From VXRD01 sp965232265 (GTDB lineage Bacteria > Latescibacterota > UBA2968), in assembly GCA_965232265.1 (NCBI GenBank), contig CBDDPH010000002.1:3100001-3164000 (forward strand): a DNA stretch of 64,000 bases. The letters are read 5' to 3'. The notes beneath the pieces were generated by a model. The model saw only the letters and a list, made by a program, of their open reading frames with translations. It was not told the origin of the DNA and searched no databases. Shown here piece by piece: positions 51,909 to 61,500 of this stretch (the first letter of the stretch is position 1; every line of letters begins with the position of its first letter). The position numbers were made by a program, and so were the translations under genes.

Positions 51909-53036
51909 TCAATTTTCCTCTGAACGAATCAGGTTCCCCACCTCATGTGAGACCTCAGAATTTTCCATCACATTGCCCTGAATCAAAATCGGGCGATTCG
52001 TACCGGTTTGGTCATTCACAATCAGTTCCACATTCTGAAAGTGATTGCCCGTAACCGTCATACCCGCGCCGGTAAGCCACAGCGGCAAGCGTTCTGCCTC
52101 GCCCTGTCCTCGAATCACATTCCCCGTAATAGACGTATCAAACCCGCGCACATCCATCGCCAGCCCCAATTTCCCACCTTGATCCACCATAACAATATTA
52201 TTGGAAATCACATGCCGCTCGGAATCTGCCCAGGACCGAAAAGCAATATCCAGATCGCCCCCCTCTCGCACATGCACGACATTATTCGCCATAATAATCG
52301 AATTTCCGCGATCAGAACCCACCGCAACATGCGTGCGTCCGGTAATCTCCACAAAATTCCCCATCACAAAACCCGGCCCCTCCAGAAGCTCCACCGCATC
52401 GGAATGGGCATTGCCCAGATGGTTATTCACCACCCGCATATTGGGTCCATCCAGCATAATACCCAGCCTCTGCGCGTTCAGCACCGTACAATTCTCAATC
52501 GTAATATTGTGCGTCGGCTCGGGACAGGACCCACCCGGCTCTGCACAAAACGCTTTAATACCATTATACTCGAACCGCCCGTGTGAAATATTCACAAACT
52601 CCGCACCATTATACGGGTTCTGATCCCGGTTCTGATCCACCCAGAGATCTCGAATCACGATATTTCCCACACCATTCCCGATAATGCGGATCACATTGGT
52701 ATTCTGATCCGGTGCCAGAATCAACCGCGTGGCCGCTCCCTGTCCCGTCAGCGTCACATTGCTGCGGTCGATAATCAATCCCCCGAGTTTGCCCGCCACC
52801 TTGCGGATATCATACGTTCCCTCCATCAGCGTCACCGTCCCACCAGATGATGGAAGCGCGTGAATCGCCGCGTAAATCTCTTCCTGATCGCCCACGCCAT
52901 CGCCCACAAAATCGGCTGCGGCTTTTGACTTTTCCGATGAACTCTGCGTTGCAACAATCATTGTTCTACCCTGTATTTGAGATGGAAAGTAAATAGTGAG
53001 AGCCAACACCAACGCAATATATGTGATCCGATCCAT
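51909..53036 (-). CDS. Secreted right-handed beta-helix protein
   Basis: The 375-residue protein has an N-terminal signal peptide (~1-22). It then shows repeated parallel-beta-helix turns with N-x-x-I/V ladders: NITIENCTVLNAQRLGIML, MRVVNNHLGNAHSDAVEL and TVTGNHFQNVELIV. Such pectate-lyase-type helices are found in lyases, epimerases and adhesins; no catalytic residue is visible. Its ATG lies 15 nt after the DNA methyltransferase gene and its ribosome site is weak, so it may be in an operon with the restriction-modification genes by accident of insertion. Confidence 0.75.
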   Translation of the reverse strand: MDRITYIALVLALTIYFPSQIQGRTMIVATQSSSEKSKAAADFVGDGVGDQEEIYAAIHALPSSGGTVTLMEGTYDIRKVAGKLGGLIIDRSNVTLTGQGAATRLILAPDQNTNVIRIIGNGVGNIVIRDLWVDQNRDQNPYNGAEFVNISHGRFEYNGIKAFCAEPGGSCPEPTHNITIENCTVLNAQRLGIMLDGPNMRVVNNHLGNAHSDAVELLEGPGFVMGNFVEITGRTHVAVGSDRGNSIIMANNVVHVREGGDLDIAFRSWADSERHVISNNIVMVDQGGKLGLAMDVRGFDTSITGNVIRGQGEAERLPLWLTGAGMTVTGNHFQNVELIVNDQTGTNRPILIQGNVMENSEVSHEVGNLIRSEEN

Positions 53037-53051
53037 AAAACGTCTCGTACC

Positions 53052-54122
53052 TCACTGCTTGTTCAAACAGAACAGATACTCCTCTACCTGGTCTGCTTTA
53101 TAAACCCGGTTCTCCCGATCTACATCTGCCCGAAAACGCTGGTAATCTCGCGTCATCAAATCCACCTTCCCGTATTGCCCCATCGTCTGCAAAATTTCAT
53201 CCTTACCCATAATCCCCTCGCTATTATAGCTGAGGAATACATATTGCGCCGATGTCTTTCTAACCATCTCCTCAAATGCGGGTACCGCCCGCCGCTTCAT
53301 ACAAAAGTCCGACTTTTGATCGTCCTGTGGACGCAGACCCGTCACGCCTTTCAAAACCGGCTCATCGTAACGCGCAATCGTCTCCAGCACATGGTAATTC
53401 GCACAATACTGGCGATGATTATAGGGCGGGTCCATATACAGCACATCGCAAGACAGTCTCTCGACCAACGCTTGCCCGTTCATATTGTGGACTTCGTACT
53501 CCTCATCGCTCTCGACAATGGCAAGCCGCTTCAATTGCAGGGGCTTCAGCGCGCTCTTCTTGATATGTTTCAAAAACGCACCATAGACCGATGCCGTATT
53601 TGCAACCCGATCTGCCGCATCGATCAAACTCGCCAAAAGATAAAAGTACTCATCCTCCGTCAGCTTGCCCGTCTGCCACCAGGCCTCAATCTGCATCCGA
53701 ATCGCATCACACCGCCTGCCATTCTCGTCAGAGAAATACTGTCTCTTAAACGCCGCCCCCTCTGTGCCCCCCGGGCAATAATTGCGATAAATAAAGCCGG
53801 ACCTTCCATCCAGAGTATTGAGATATTCCAATACAATATCGGTTGCGTCGCAAATCAGTGTTGTCGGAACTATTTTTCCATCATCCAGAACGCCATCAAA
53901 TGCGGGTTCTTGACTAATGCCTACAAGTGCGCGATTGAGACAATAGGCATAGTACTGAATATCGTTAGAGATAATTTTAAAGCCCTTCTGCTTAAAGTGC
54001 GCTCCTACAACGCCAGTCCCTGCAAACACATCGCAGAACACCCTACAATCTGAATTTACATTTTTCAGGACGCCCTCTTCGAGGAAATAACGCAGAGTAT
54101 ACTTGCTTCCGATATAGTTCAT
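53052..54122 (-). CDS. D12-class DNA adenine-N6 methyltransferase
   Basis: The 356-residue enzyme opens with NYIGSK (D12-class start), has motif I CDVFAGTGVVG (~30-40) for S-adenosylmethionine and motif IV DPPYNHRQY (~230), the adenine-N6 catalytic site. Motif order and length fit the modification half of a type II system. It follows the HNH endonuclease by 38 nt on the same strand. The recognition sequence cannot be read. Confidence 0.88.
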   Translation of the reverse strand: MNYIGSKYTLRYFLEEGVLKNVNSDCRVFCDVFAGTGVVGAHFKQKGFKIISNDIQYYAYCLNRALVGISQEPAFDGVLDDGKIVPTTLICDATDIVLEYLNTLDGRSGFIYRNYCPGGTEGAAFKRQYFSDENGRRCDAIRMQIEAWWQTGKLTEDEYFYLLASLIDAADRVANTASVYGAFLKHIKKSALKPLQLKRLAIVESDEEYEVHNMNGQALVERLSCDVLYMDPPYNHRQYCANYHVLETIARYDEPVLKGVTGLRPQDDQKSDFCMKRRAVPAFEEMVRKTSAQYVFLSYNSEGIMGKDEILQTMGQYGKVDLMTRDYQRFRADVDRENRVYKADQVEEYLFCLNKQ

Positions 54123-54160
54123 GTGTCTCTCATTTAAAAACTGAATACAGGATTAGAACA

Positions 54161-54817
54161 TTATTGGTTTCGGGCGATAAGCTCATTCAAGCTTTGTCGC
54201 CACTTATCTGGATTATACCAAAAACATCCGTGACAGCCCCTTTCGTCATCTGCTGAGATATATTCTGGCCAAGTCGGACCACCTTGATAAAAATACTCAA
54301 TACCAATAAATGTGCCCCGTTTACCTGTTTGCACACAATTCTCACAATAACGACTTTTCCAGAGATTGTTCTGCCGTGTAAGAAGTTGAAATTTTTCAAA
54401 TATCTCTTCATCAGGCATGTCAGGATCGTTCATATCTTCGGGACTTGACCATCTTACTTGTGGGAAGCGGTGATCGACCTCTAACTGCGCGGATTGGTTC
54501 TTCCGCTGTGTAACGGCTTCAATATTATTGTAGAGCGATTTCACACGCCTCTTCAATCTTTCTGGTAATGTCGAACGTACAATTACATCACCAGTAGGTA
54601 TTGTGGAAACCAGCCTGCGATGCACTGTTTTGTATCCACATGTTTGGCAAAAAAATCTCCCATTTTGGACTTCATAGCCATTCTGTCTGATGATCTGAAT
54701 TGGCTTTGCAGGCTGGGTTCCTGGTAGATCGTGCTTTCCACAATGCCACTCTCCATCGCTCAAAATTTGAAATATCTGGTATATTTGTGTGCCTTCATTA
54801 AATGGTATATCTCCCAT
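54161..54817 (-). CDS. HNH type II restriction endonuclease
   Basis: The 218-residue protein carries an HNH active site LEVDHRFP (D115, H116) with N150/N151. Three zinc-type Cys pairs flank it: C57/C60, C158/C161 and C195/C198 (CHGCFWYNPDKW). This combination with the adjacent D12 methyltransferase identifies a type II restriction-modification pair. An N-terminal winged-helix-like part (~1-70) may read DNA. The endonuclease precedes its methylase, so regulation must keep it delayed; no controller protein is visible. Confidence 0.75.
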   Translation of the reverse strand: MGDIPFNEGTQIYQIFQILSDGEWHCGKHDLPGTQPAKPIQIIRQNGYEVQNGRFFCQTCGYKTVHRRLVSTIPTGDVIVRSTLPERLKRRVKSLYNNIEAVTQRKNQSAQLEVDHRFPQVRWSSPEDMNDPDMPDEEIFEKFQLLTRQNNLWKSRYCENCVQTGKRGTFIGIEYFYQGGPTWPEYISADDERGCHGCFWYNPDKWRQSLNELIARNQ

Positions 54818-54838
54818 CAGTATCTCTCTTTTTTAAAA

Positions 54839-54972
54839 TCACACATTTACAAACTCCTTGAGCGACACAATCCGTCCGGACTCTGATGAAATGCCCATCC
54901 CCTCGACCATTGCCACGGTTACCAGATTATTGCGCCCTGAAATTTCGGGCTTGTCACTACCATTGATCTATG
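54839..54972 (-). pseudogene. Truncated 3' end of a Gfo/Idh/MocA paralogue
   Basis: The minus strand reads a tail of about 40 codons ending in SSESGRIVSLKEFVNV and a stop. It matches the last residues of the intact gene at 55884-56873. Over the last ~33 codons the two differ only at third positions (GTA/GTG, GCA/GCG, GGG/GGA, GGC/GGT, TCA/TCC), with no amino-acid change. Upstream of that the similarity fades. The fragment has no start and is non-functional. Confidence 0.85.
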
Positions 54973-55197
54973 AAAAAAAATGGGAATTATATACAAAAGG
55001 GCCGGGATGTGTGACTTCAAAATCGCCACAGAATAATGCCGACAAACAGATATAAGAAAGTCAAAACCACTGGATTGCGGCTAACACCCTGCCGCAATGA
55101 CAGCTCTAAAATCCTTGTTTTACTGACTGCTGGCCACTGATTGCTTGTTTTTTTACGATTATTCTAAAGTCACACATGACGTTCATGTAAGTAGCTA
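54973..55197. repeat. Gene-free spacer with palindromic repeat, copy 2
   Basis: ATTGCGGC (55074-55081) and GCCGCAAT (55091-55098) with a 9-nt loop, flanked by ACTGG and GACA as in the copy at 43887. The rest of the ~225-bp spacer shows no gene. Confidence 0.7.
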
Positions 55198-55473
55198 TTA
55201 TCGAGTGATAGCAAGGCGAAGGTTCAGGGTATCCAGCACTCTAAAGAGCGTGTCAATCCGCGGGTTGTCCTCACTGGATAGCACGCGGTATAGTATCTGC
55301 CGCCTCGTATCGTTGGCTTCGGCGATGGTGGATATTTTTTTGGCCCGCACGACGTTGCCGAGAGCCTTAGCGAAGTACTTCGGATCATTTTCTTCTAGTG
55401 CTACATTGAGGTATTCAATCAACGCCTCATCGCTGTCGAGAAAATCAATTACGTCGAATTTTTTGAGCTTCAT
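55198..55473 (-). CDS. Addiction-module antidote (HigA-like, COG3636)
   Basis: The 91-residue protein is the usual antidote size. It opens KFDVIDFLDSDEALIEYL and has a C-terminal helix-turn-helix of the COG3636 type (AEANDTRRQILYRVLSS, then TLFRVLDTLNLRLAI). It should bind the toxin encoded 9 nt upstream and the shared promoter. It is unrelated in sequence to the first antitoxin (6438-6722). Confidence 0.88.
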   Translation of the reverse strand: MKLKKFDVIDFLDSDEALIEYLNVALEENDPKYFAKALGNVVRAKKISTIAEANDTRRQILYRVLSSEDNPRIDTLFRVLDTLNLRLAITR

Positions 55474-55482
55474 GATACCTCC

Positions 55483-55770
55483 TTAGATCTTGCTCGCCAT
55501 CTGTTGAGCGCGCTTTATGTCTTGCCGCTGCGTTGATTTATCGCCACCGCAGATCAGGATCACCACGGTGTTTCGCCGAATCGCGTAGTAGGCGCGGTAG
55601 CCCTTGCCGACATTGATTCGGAGCTCGCTGACTCCGCCGCCAACCGATCTGTGATCTCCAAAGTTGCCGTCTTCAATGCGTTCAATTCGGGAAACAATCG
55701 AGGCCCTCGCACGTTGATCGCCAAGTCGCTTGAGCCAATTCTCGAAGACCTCAGTATAGACTATTTCCAT
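55483..55770 (-). CDS. RelE/ParE-type addiction-module toxin (COG3657)
   Basis: From the ATG at 55770 it has 95 residues. EVFENWLKRLGDQRARASIVSRI, then VGGGVSELRINVGKGYRAYYA and VILICGGDKSTQRQDI are the signatures of the COG3657 killer proteins, which pair with COG3636 antidotes. The frame continues 39 codons upstream into the 3' end of the oxidoreductase gene, which is not part of the toxin. Its gene is the left part of a small island bounded by the duplicated oxidoreductase tail. Confidence 0.88.
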   Translation of the reverse strand: MEIVYTEVFENWLKRLGDQRARASIVSRIERIEDGNFGDHRSVGGGVSELRINVGKGYRAYYAIRRNTVVILICGGDKSTQRQDIKRAQQMASKI

Positions 55771-55883
55771 AGTCGGAATGTCCCTTTTTGAGGATATATT
55801 GTCAAATAGATTACGCTCTGACAGGCTCGCGGACATGCGTGTGGGAGAACCTCTTCCCTTCGTGCTGTACAGCAACACCCCAC

Positions 55884-56873
55884 TCACACATTCACAAACT
55901 CCTTGAGCGACACAATCCGTCCGGACTCTGAGGAAATACCCATTCCCTCGACCATCGCCACGGTCACCAGATTATTGCGCCCAGAAAACTCGGGTTCTTC
56001 ACCGCCATTTATCCACGCGACAAATTGATTGACAATCAGATCAGTCGAAGTGGGCCCCGCGTCCAAAGGCAATATTTCTGGATCGGCTTTGCGGCGCGTC
56101 AAAACGAGATTGCCCCCCTCAAGAGAAAGCGTGCCCTCATCCACATCCACCCGGGTTTCGCCGCCCGATTTATGCGGTTCAAAAGTCGCAAAATAGGTCG
56201 CAGTCGCTCCCCCATCAAATTCCACCCACCCGGAAACACCTGCCCCACCCTTATACGGACTCCACGGCGGATTAAAGCTATGTGCCCACATCCGCACGGG
56301 CAATGCGCCCAAAATATATCGCATCGTATCCAGGTCGTGAATCCCGCGCTCCCACAAATAGGAATGATCGTCGTGGCCCGAATGGTGTACTCCCTTGCTG
56401 CGCCAACCTATCTTGGTGAAAAGCCCAAAAATCGCCTTGCCATAGGTCTCTTCTCGCAAGTGGCGCGAGAGTGTCATCGTCGCCGGATTGTATTTGGCAT
56501 TTTGGCTCACCCCCACTTTGACCCCCATGCGGTCGGCTTCTGCCACAACATGCTTTGCCGAAGATAGGGTCTTTGTAAAAGGCTTTTCGACCAGAACGTG
56601 CTTCCCCGCTCGAACCGCTTCCAAAATCATCTCCGCGTGGGAATCTGGCGGGGTGATAACGATCACGCAATCCGATTCCACATTGTTCATGGCTTGCTCA
56701 AGCGTTCTAAAACACCGCGACTCGGGCAAACCCGACACTTCCATAGCGGCATTCATATTGCCTTCGTGAACATCGACAAAAGCCGCGCTTTCCACATCAT
56801 CTCGCTCGGCAAACATAGCAACCGGCCACTTTCCCCTGCCGCCAACACCCAGATGAATACACTGCACTGCCAT
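55884..56873 (-). CDS. Gfo/Idh/MocA family oxidoreductase (intact paralogue)
   Basis: The 329-residue protein has IHLGVGGRGKWPVAMF as NAD motif, LVEKPFTKT as EKP, and GIHDLDTMRYILG as the D-x-x-x helix. A nearly identical C-terminal tail lies 1 kb away as a pseudogene. Downstream stands the toxin gene at 113 nt. A TTAATTTTTAATTC-type repeat lies before its start. The substrate is unknown. Confidence 0.9.
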   Translation of the reverse strand: MAVQCIHLGVGGRGKWPVAMFAERDDVESAAFVDVHEGNMNAAMEVSGLPESRCFRTLEQAMNNVESDCVIVITPPDSHAEMILEAVRAGKHVLVEKPFTKTLSSAKHVVAEADRMGVKVGVSQNAKYNPATMTLSRHLREETYGKAIFGLFTKIGWRSKGVHHSGHDDHSYLWERGIHDLDTMRYILGALPVRMWAHSFNPPWSPYKGGAGVSGWVEFDGGATATYFATFEPHKSGGETRVDVDEGTLSLEGGNLVLTRRKADPEILPLDAGPTSTDLIVNQFVAWINGGEEPEFSGRNNLVTVAMVEGMGISSESGRIVSLKEFVNV

Positions 56874-56885
56874 ACATCGCCTCCT

Positions 56886-56950
56886 TTTGGGAATTAAAAA
56901 TTACGAATTAAGGAATGGTTTACAACTGGTCGCCGTTCAGACCAGTTTAT
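56886..56950. repeat. AAATTAAGAATT-type repeat and CTGGTC hairpin, copy 1
   Basis: GGGAATTAAAAATTACGAAT belongs to the TTAATTTTTAATTC group. Then AACTGGTC (56924-56931) and GACCAGTT (56940-56947) form a hairpin with an 8-nt loop; the same hairpin recurs at 58389-58412, on the other side of the enolase-superfamily gene. Confidence 0.7.
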
Positions 56951-57066
56951 TAAAAATTGTCCCCGCCCTACCACCCAAAATCAGTGCGACCTTTGTTAAT
57001 TCGTTTACTGAACCCCAATATAAACCAACTTTTTAGCCTGTGCATGTTTTCTTTCTCCCGTTGTGC

Positions 57067-57095
57067 TTGACATCGGATACGATGTGTCATATCGT
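57067..57095 (+). promoter_or_regulatory. Promoter of the enolase-superfamily gene
   Basis: TTGACA (57067-57072), 17-nt spacer, TATCGT (57090-57095). The half-sites ACGAT/ATCGT (57079-57083 and 57091-57095) form a short palindrome overlapping the spacer and the -10, a possible operator. Confidence 0.55.
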
Positions 57096-57130
57096 GCGCT
57101 ATACACGCCAAACTTTTCGCGGAGGCAAAT

Positions 57131-58378
57131 ATGAAAATCAAAACCATTGAACTCATCAATCTCGACGTCCCCTTCACGCCACACAGCCAGAAACACCTCG
57201 GCTACTGGCTTCCCCACTGGCGGATACACCAGATTTGCCATATCACGCTCGAAAATGGTATTGAGGGGTGGGGCGAAACCATACCCAACTACACCTGGGC
57301 CAAAGTACCGGGCGATATCGAAGACAGAATTGTCGGCAGACCTGCCGCTGAATTGATGTGGGATGACAGCCTCGGCGCCGGCGTTCAGATGGCTCTATTT
57401 GATGCCATAGCAAAAGCGCAAGATGTTCCCATATACCGCCTTCTGGGCACAAAAGTGCGCGATTGGTGTCCGATATCCTGGTGGAATATGGACATGCCCC
57501 CCGAAGGATGGGCAGAAGAGTGCCGGCAGGCCGCTCAGGCGGGATATACCAGTTCAAAACTCAAAGCTCGCCCCTGGTTTGACCTGCACGCGGCCATTCA
57601 GGCCGTTCAAAAAGTAGTTCCACCTGGCTTCCACCTCGACCTCGACTACAACGGCACGCTCGCCAATTCCGCCAATGCAATCCCACACCTTCGAGAATTG
57701 GAAGCCTATCCCGAAGTTGCGATGATCGAAACGCCGATTCCGCAAAACGACGTGGCGGGCAACAAGCAAATCAGAAATCTGATCGCGCGGCCCATTGCCA
57801 TGCACTACAACAACCCACCCATTGAAACGACCATGAAAGAAGACGTCACCGATGGTTTTGTCATCTGTGCAGGGGCCTCGCGCCTGCTCAAACAAGCATC
57901 TGTATGCGAGCAATGGAACAAGCCCTTCTGGCTGCAACTCGTCGGCTCTGGCATCACAACAGCCTGGGCAGCGCATCTGGGTGCAGTCCTTCCGCAAGCC
58001 AAATGGCCGGCCATTACGTGCATGAACATCTGGGAACACCAACTCATAAAACCCGCGATCGAAGTTCGGGGCGGCTTTTACCGCGTCACTGAAACGCCGG
58101 GCCTCGGCGTAGAAATTGATCCCGCCGCATTGGAACAATACGCCGCAGACTACACCTGGGTCGATCCTCCCCGTCACCTTTACGCATACCGCCGCAAAAG
58201 CGGTGAAGTCACCTATTATGCCTGCACAAAGCAGGACATGCACCACGTCTATCCCGAAGATTCCCAGCCCATATCAGAACCCGACTCATCGCTCGACGTC
58301 ATTGAAGACGACGGCACAGAAGCTTATGATAAATTGTACAGCGAATCGCAAAAGTCGGCCGTGCGAAAAACTGTCTGA
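57131..58378 (+). CDS. Enolase-superfamily protein with a changed third metal site
   Basis: A 415-residue protein, longer than usual by a ~50-residue acidic tail. The base motif SSKLKARPW (KxK) and two metal ligands, LDLDYNGTL (Asp) and MIETPIPQ (Glu), are kept. Where other members have a third Glu or Asp (as in GGEQ), this one has PIAMHYNNPPIE, with no acid at the expected place. It may use His/Asn, or have lost metal. GGAGG is 5 nt before the ATG. It is a lone plus-strand gene between two CTGGTC hairpins, divergent from the Gfo/Idh/MocA gene. Confidence 0.85.
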   Translation: MKIKTIELINLDVPFTPHSQKHLGYWLPHWRIHQICHITLENGIEGWGETIPNYTWAKVPGDIEDRIVGRPAAELMWDDSLGAGVQMALFDAIAKAQDVPIYRLLGTKVRDWCPISWWNMDMPPEGWAEECRQAAQAGYTSSKLKARPWFDLHAAIQAVQKVVPPGFHLDLDYNGTLANSANAIPHLRELEAYPEVAMIETPIPQNDVAGNKQIRNLIARPIAMHYNNPPIETTMKEDVTDGFVICAGASRLLKQASVCEQWNKPFWLQLVGSGITTAWAAHLGAVLPQAKWPAITCMNIWEHQLIKPAIEVRGGFYRVTETPGLGVEIDPAALEQYAADYTWVDPPRHLYAYRRKSGEVTYYACTKQDMHHVYPEDSQPISEPDSSLDVIEDDGTEAYDKLYSESQKSAVRKTV

Positions 58379-58388
58379 ATCGGTGTAC

Positions 58389-58412
58389 AACTGGTCGTTT
58401 TTCAGACCAGTT
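58389..58412. repeat. CTGGTC hairpin, copy 2
   Basis: AACTGGTC (58389-58396) and GACCAGTT (58405-58412) with an 8-nt loop, preceded by GTAC/GTTTAC-like flanks and followed by TTCAT, as in copy 1. Confidence 0.75.
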
Positions 58413-58526
58413 CATCAGGATTTGCAGGATGAGAGGATGAACAGAGCCTGCACTGGAATGATCCTATCCAGTGATGAAAGGTTAGAGTATCCGCTGAAGG
58501 CGGATCAGGATAAACTTCTTTGTATC

Positions 58527-58562
58527 TAAAAAAAGCCCGTCATCACAACTTGACGGGCTTTT
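58527..58562 (-). terminator. Bidirectional Rho-independent terminator
   Basis: AGCCCGTCA (58534-58542) pairs with TGACGGGCT (58551-58559). A-rich on the left and T-rich on the right, so it can stop transcripts from both sides; seven T on the minus strand make it stronger for the receptor gene. Confidence 0.85.
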
Positions 58563-58591
58563 GTATTGTACCTGAGGATGCGACCTCGGTA

Positions 58592-61500
58592 TTAGATACC
58601 TCCGAATTGATACGTAAGGCCCAGCTTCAACCGCCGCTCTTTGGGATCGTGTGTGAAGCCATCGTAGGCTTGCTCGATATTCACCAGCGGTGGCTTGGTG
58701 CCGAGCAGATTCATCCCAGAGAATGCGATGTTCACTCCTCTGGACACGTTCCAGAGAAAACTCACATCCCATGTGACAAACGAGTCAATCGTGCCGAACA
58801 AATTTTTAACCGTCGCATTACTGGAACCCATTGATCCGCGGTCTTCATAAGACGAGATATAGTTTAAATAGCTCACCAAGCTATAGGTCTTCCAGTGATA
58901 GCCCGCCGATACTCGCCCTTTCAACTTGGGAAGCGAAGTCGCAATGGGATTGCCAAAATTCAAGTAACCCGCAGCATCTGCCGCATCCTGGAGCACCAAA
59001 TTGCCATGCATCAGAGCCTTTGTCTCGTATGACAGCGTATAAGTGCCATCCAGACTGGCCGCGAATTGCCCCGTACCCGCTTGCATCCGCGTGCCCAGAT
59101 GTACATCGATTCCCGAAGTCTTGACCCCCGGCCAGTTGACGATATCCACGCGCACCCGCTCGAGTTCTGAGGCCGCGCAGGTGCCCGTGCCTACCCCATC
59201 TGGACAGACAATGAATTGCTTCAGGGCATTCTTATTGGCTTCATCGGCATATAAGTCGGTAATTCTCCCGTGGGGCATAGCGCCGATGACATCGCTGAAA
59301 TCGTAGCTCCAATAGTCAAAAGTCGCTTCAGCGCCTGCCTCTGTGACCAGCGCGAGACCCGCATTATAGGTAAATGCCTGTTCGGGTTTGAGGTCCTTGC
59401 TCCCGATTCTATCGACCGTCTGGTACGCACCCGTCTGATTGATCCACTCGAGCGTGGATAACGGACTTTCATTGACATCGTCCAGCGATGGCGTGCGAAA
59501 TGTCGTCTGCACCGAGCCGCGCATAAACAGGGAATGGGTTGGGGATTGCGAGAGCTGCACGCGCCAGCCAAACTTGGGATCGAAACTGCTCGCCACATCG
59601 TGGAACTCGTAGTTCGCGGCGAGTTGCACATCAACGCGCTCGCCCAGACTCAGGGGTATTTCACCAAAAAAGCGGTGTACTGTCTGGTCTTCGGCGTATG
59701 GCCGATTCACATTTGTGAAGGCATAGGGACCGAACTTGTCTTCCTCTGAGCAACCCTTATCCCCCGGAACCGGGCATGGGTTGATGGTCACATCGCCCGG
59801 ATCGTTTGGATCGCCAGTAGCACTGAGCTTGCGGAACTGATACCCGGCGGCATAACTCGCATTGAGCCAGACGTTCTCTGTCCACGTTCCCGTCAACGTC
59901 GCATCGGCAACGAGCATATCCGCGGTACTCTGTAGATTGACTTCCTGATTGGCGAGCCATTCCCGCAATTCGGGACTATTCGCAAGATCGGGGCGGTAAT
60001 CGGGATTCGGCGAGTTCGCAAAATTCGAGCCATATTGATCCGTAAACTCGATGGCATTGCCGAAGGGGTTGTAGTAATGACAGTTGCCCTGCCCTGCTAC
60101 CTGATCGTAGATCCGTCCGAGTCGCATCCCAGCAAGAGACGTCGGATCTGCCTCCACCTCAACGCCGCAATCTGGTCCCCCAAAACCGCGGAAGCCGAGG
60201 AATAACCGCTCAATATACACCCCTGGCAAATTGTAATTGCCCGCAGTGCGCGAATAAGAGAGACCCACGTCAAAATGGGCATCTCGTCCGCCGAACGTCT
60301 TAAAATCGCCATTTGCCGAAGCCGCTAGGCGCAAAGTATTCGATTGACGGCTCAACGTGCGCCCTGGCCCCGAGTTCCCGAATGGCCGCCCATTGAAATA
60401 CCAGTTTTTGCCGCCCCGACAGGCGTCGTAATACAGATCGCCGGGATTTGCACCGTAATCCTCGCAAAATGCCTGCCGCCCCGGATGATCGGGCGCGACT
60501 TCCATAATACTCGTGTCTGTCAGTGGAAACGGCGGATACGAAGGCGTCGTGTACCAATCGGGGATCTCGGCCTCGGCCCACAGGTACTCCACGTGATAAT
60601 CCGTACCATTATCCAGAGTGCCATTGAGCTCAGCAAAAGCACGGATATGGCTCATTTTTTCGACCAAATTCTCATACTGCTGATAGCGGAAGCGGCATGT
60701 CCATGATTCCCGGAAACCGCCAAATTCCTCACATCGGGGCGCGTGGATGGTAGCTGTCCAAGGTGCCGGCGCACCAATGGCAAAGGTGCCGGGATTCCCC
60801 AAACTCGACCATCCGAGGCGTTGCCCGCCACCGTGCCACGGCTGCAACAGGTAGTCCCGCTCCGAGACCGGTAACGCCTGGCGTCCCATCCATTCCGCAG
60901 AAATAACCACATGCGTTCCATCGGTGAGTTTTTTACCCCATATCGCGCCAATATTTGTATCGCCAGCACCGGCGAAATACTCGTGAGCACCTGAGATTTC
61001 AAAACCCTCAAAATCGGATCGGGTCAAAAAATTGGCAACGCCGGACACAGCATCCGACCCATAGATGGCCGAGGCCCCCTCCTTGAGCACCTCAATCCGG
61101 TCAAGGGCGATAGAGGGAATAACATTCACATCGACAAAGCGTCCGCCGATCAAGCGTGCTGGGACATAAGTTTGCCGGCGGCTATTGATCAACACCAGCG
61201 TCCGCGAAGCCCCCAGCCCGCGCAGATTCACATTGGCAATACTCTCCGTCAGAGTGCCAGCCTGGCTCGCATTGTACCAACTGCTCCGCTCGCCGATCAC
61301 GCCGTGGCTCGCCCCCAGATTCTTGAAGAAATCAACCGCCTGTGGAGACCCCTGTTCTGCCATCTTCTCTCGCCCAACCACAGCGACCGCATACGTCATA
61401 CTGATGGGCGCCTCCTTAAACGCCGTACCCGTCACCACCACTTCGTCCAGATAGAGCGCGGAGGGATTCATCTGCAACGCAACCGTCACTGTTTCTCCAG

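Noticed and set aside
52977..54053. 358-codon plus-strand frame
   Set aside because: Antisense to the D12 methyltransferase, which shows its catalytic motifs.
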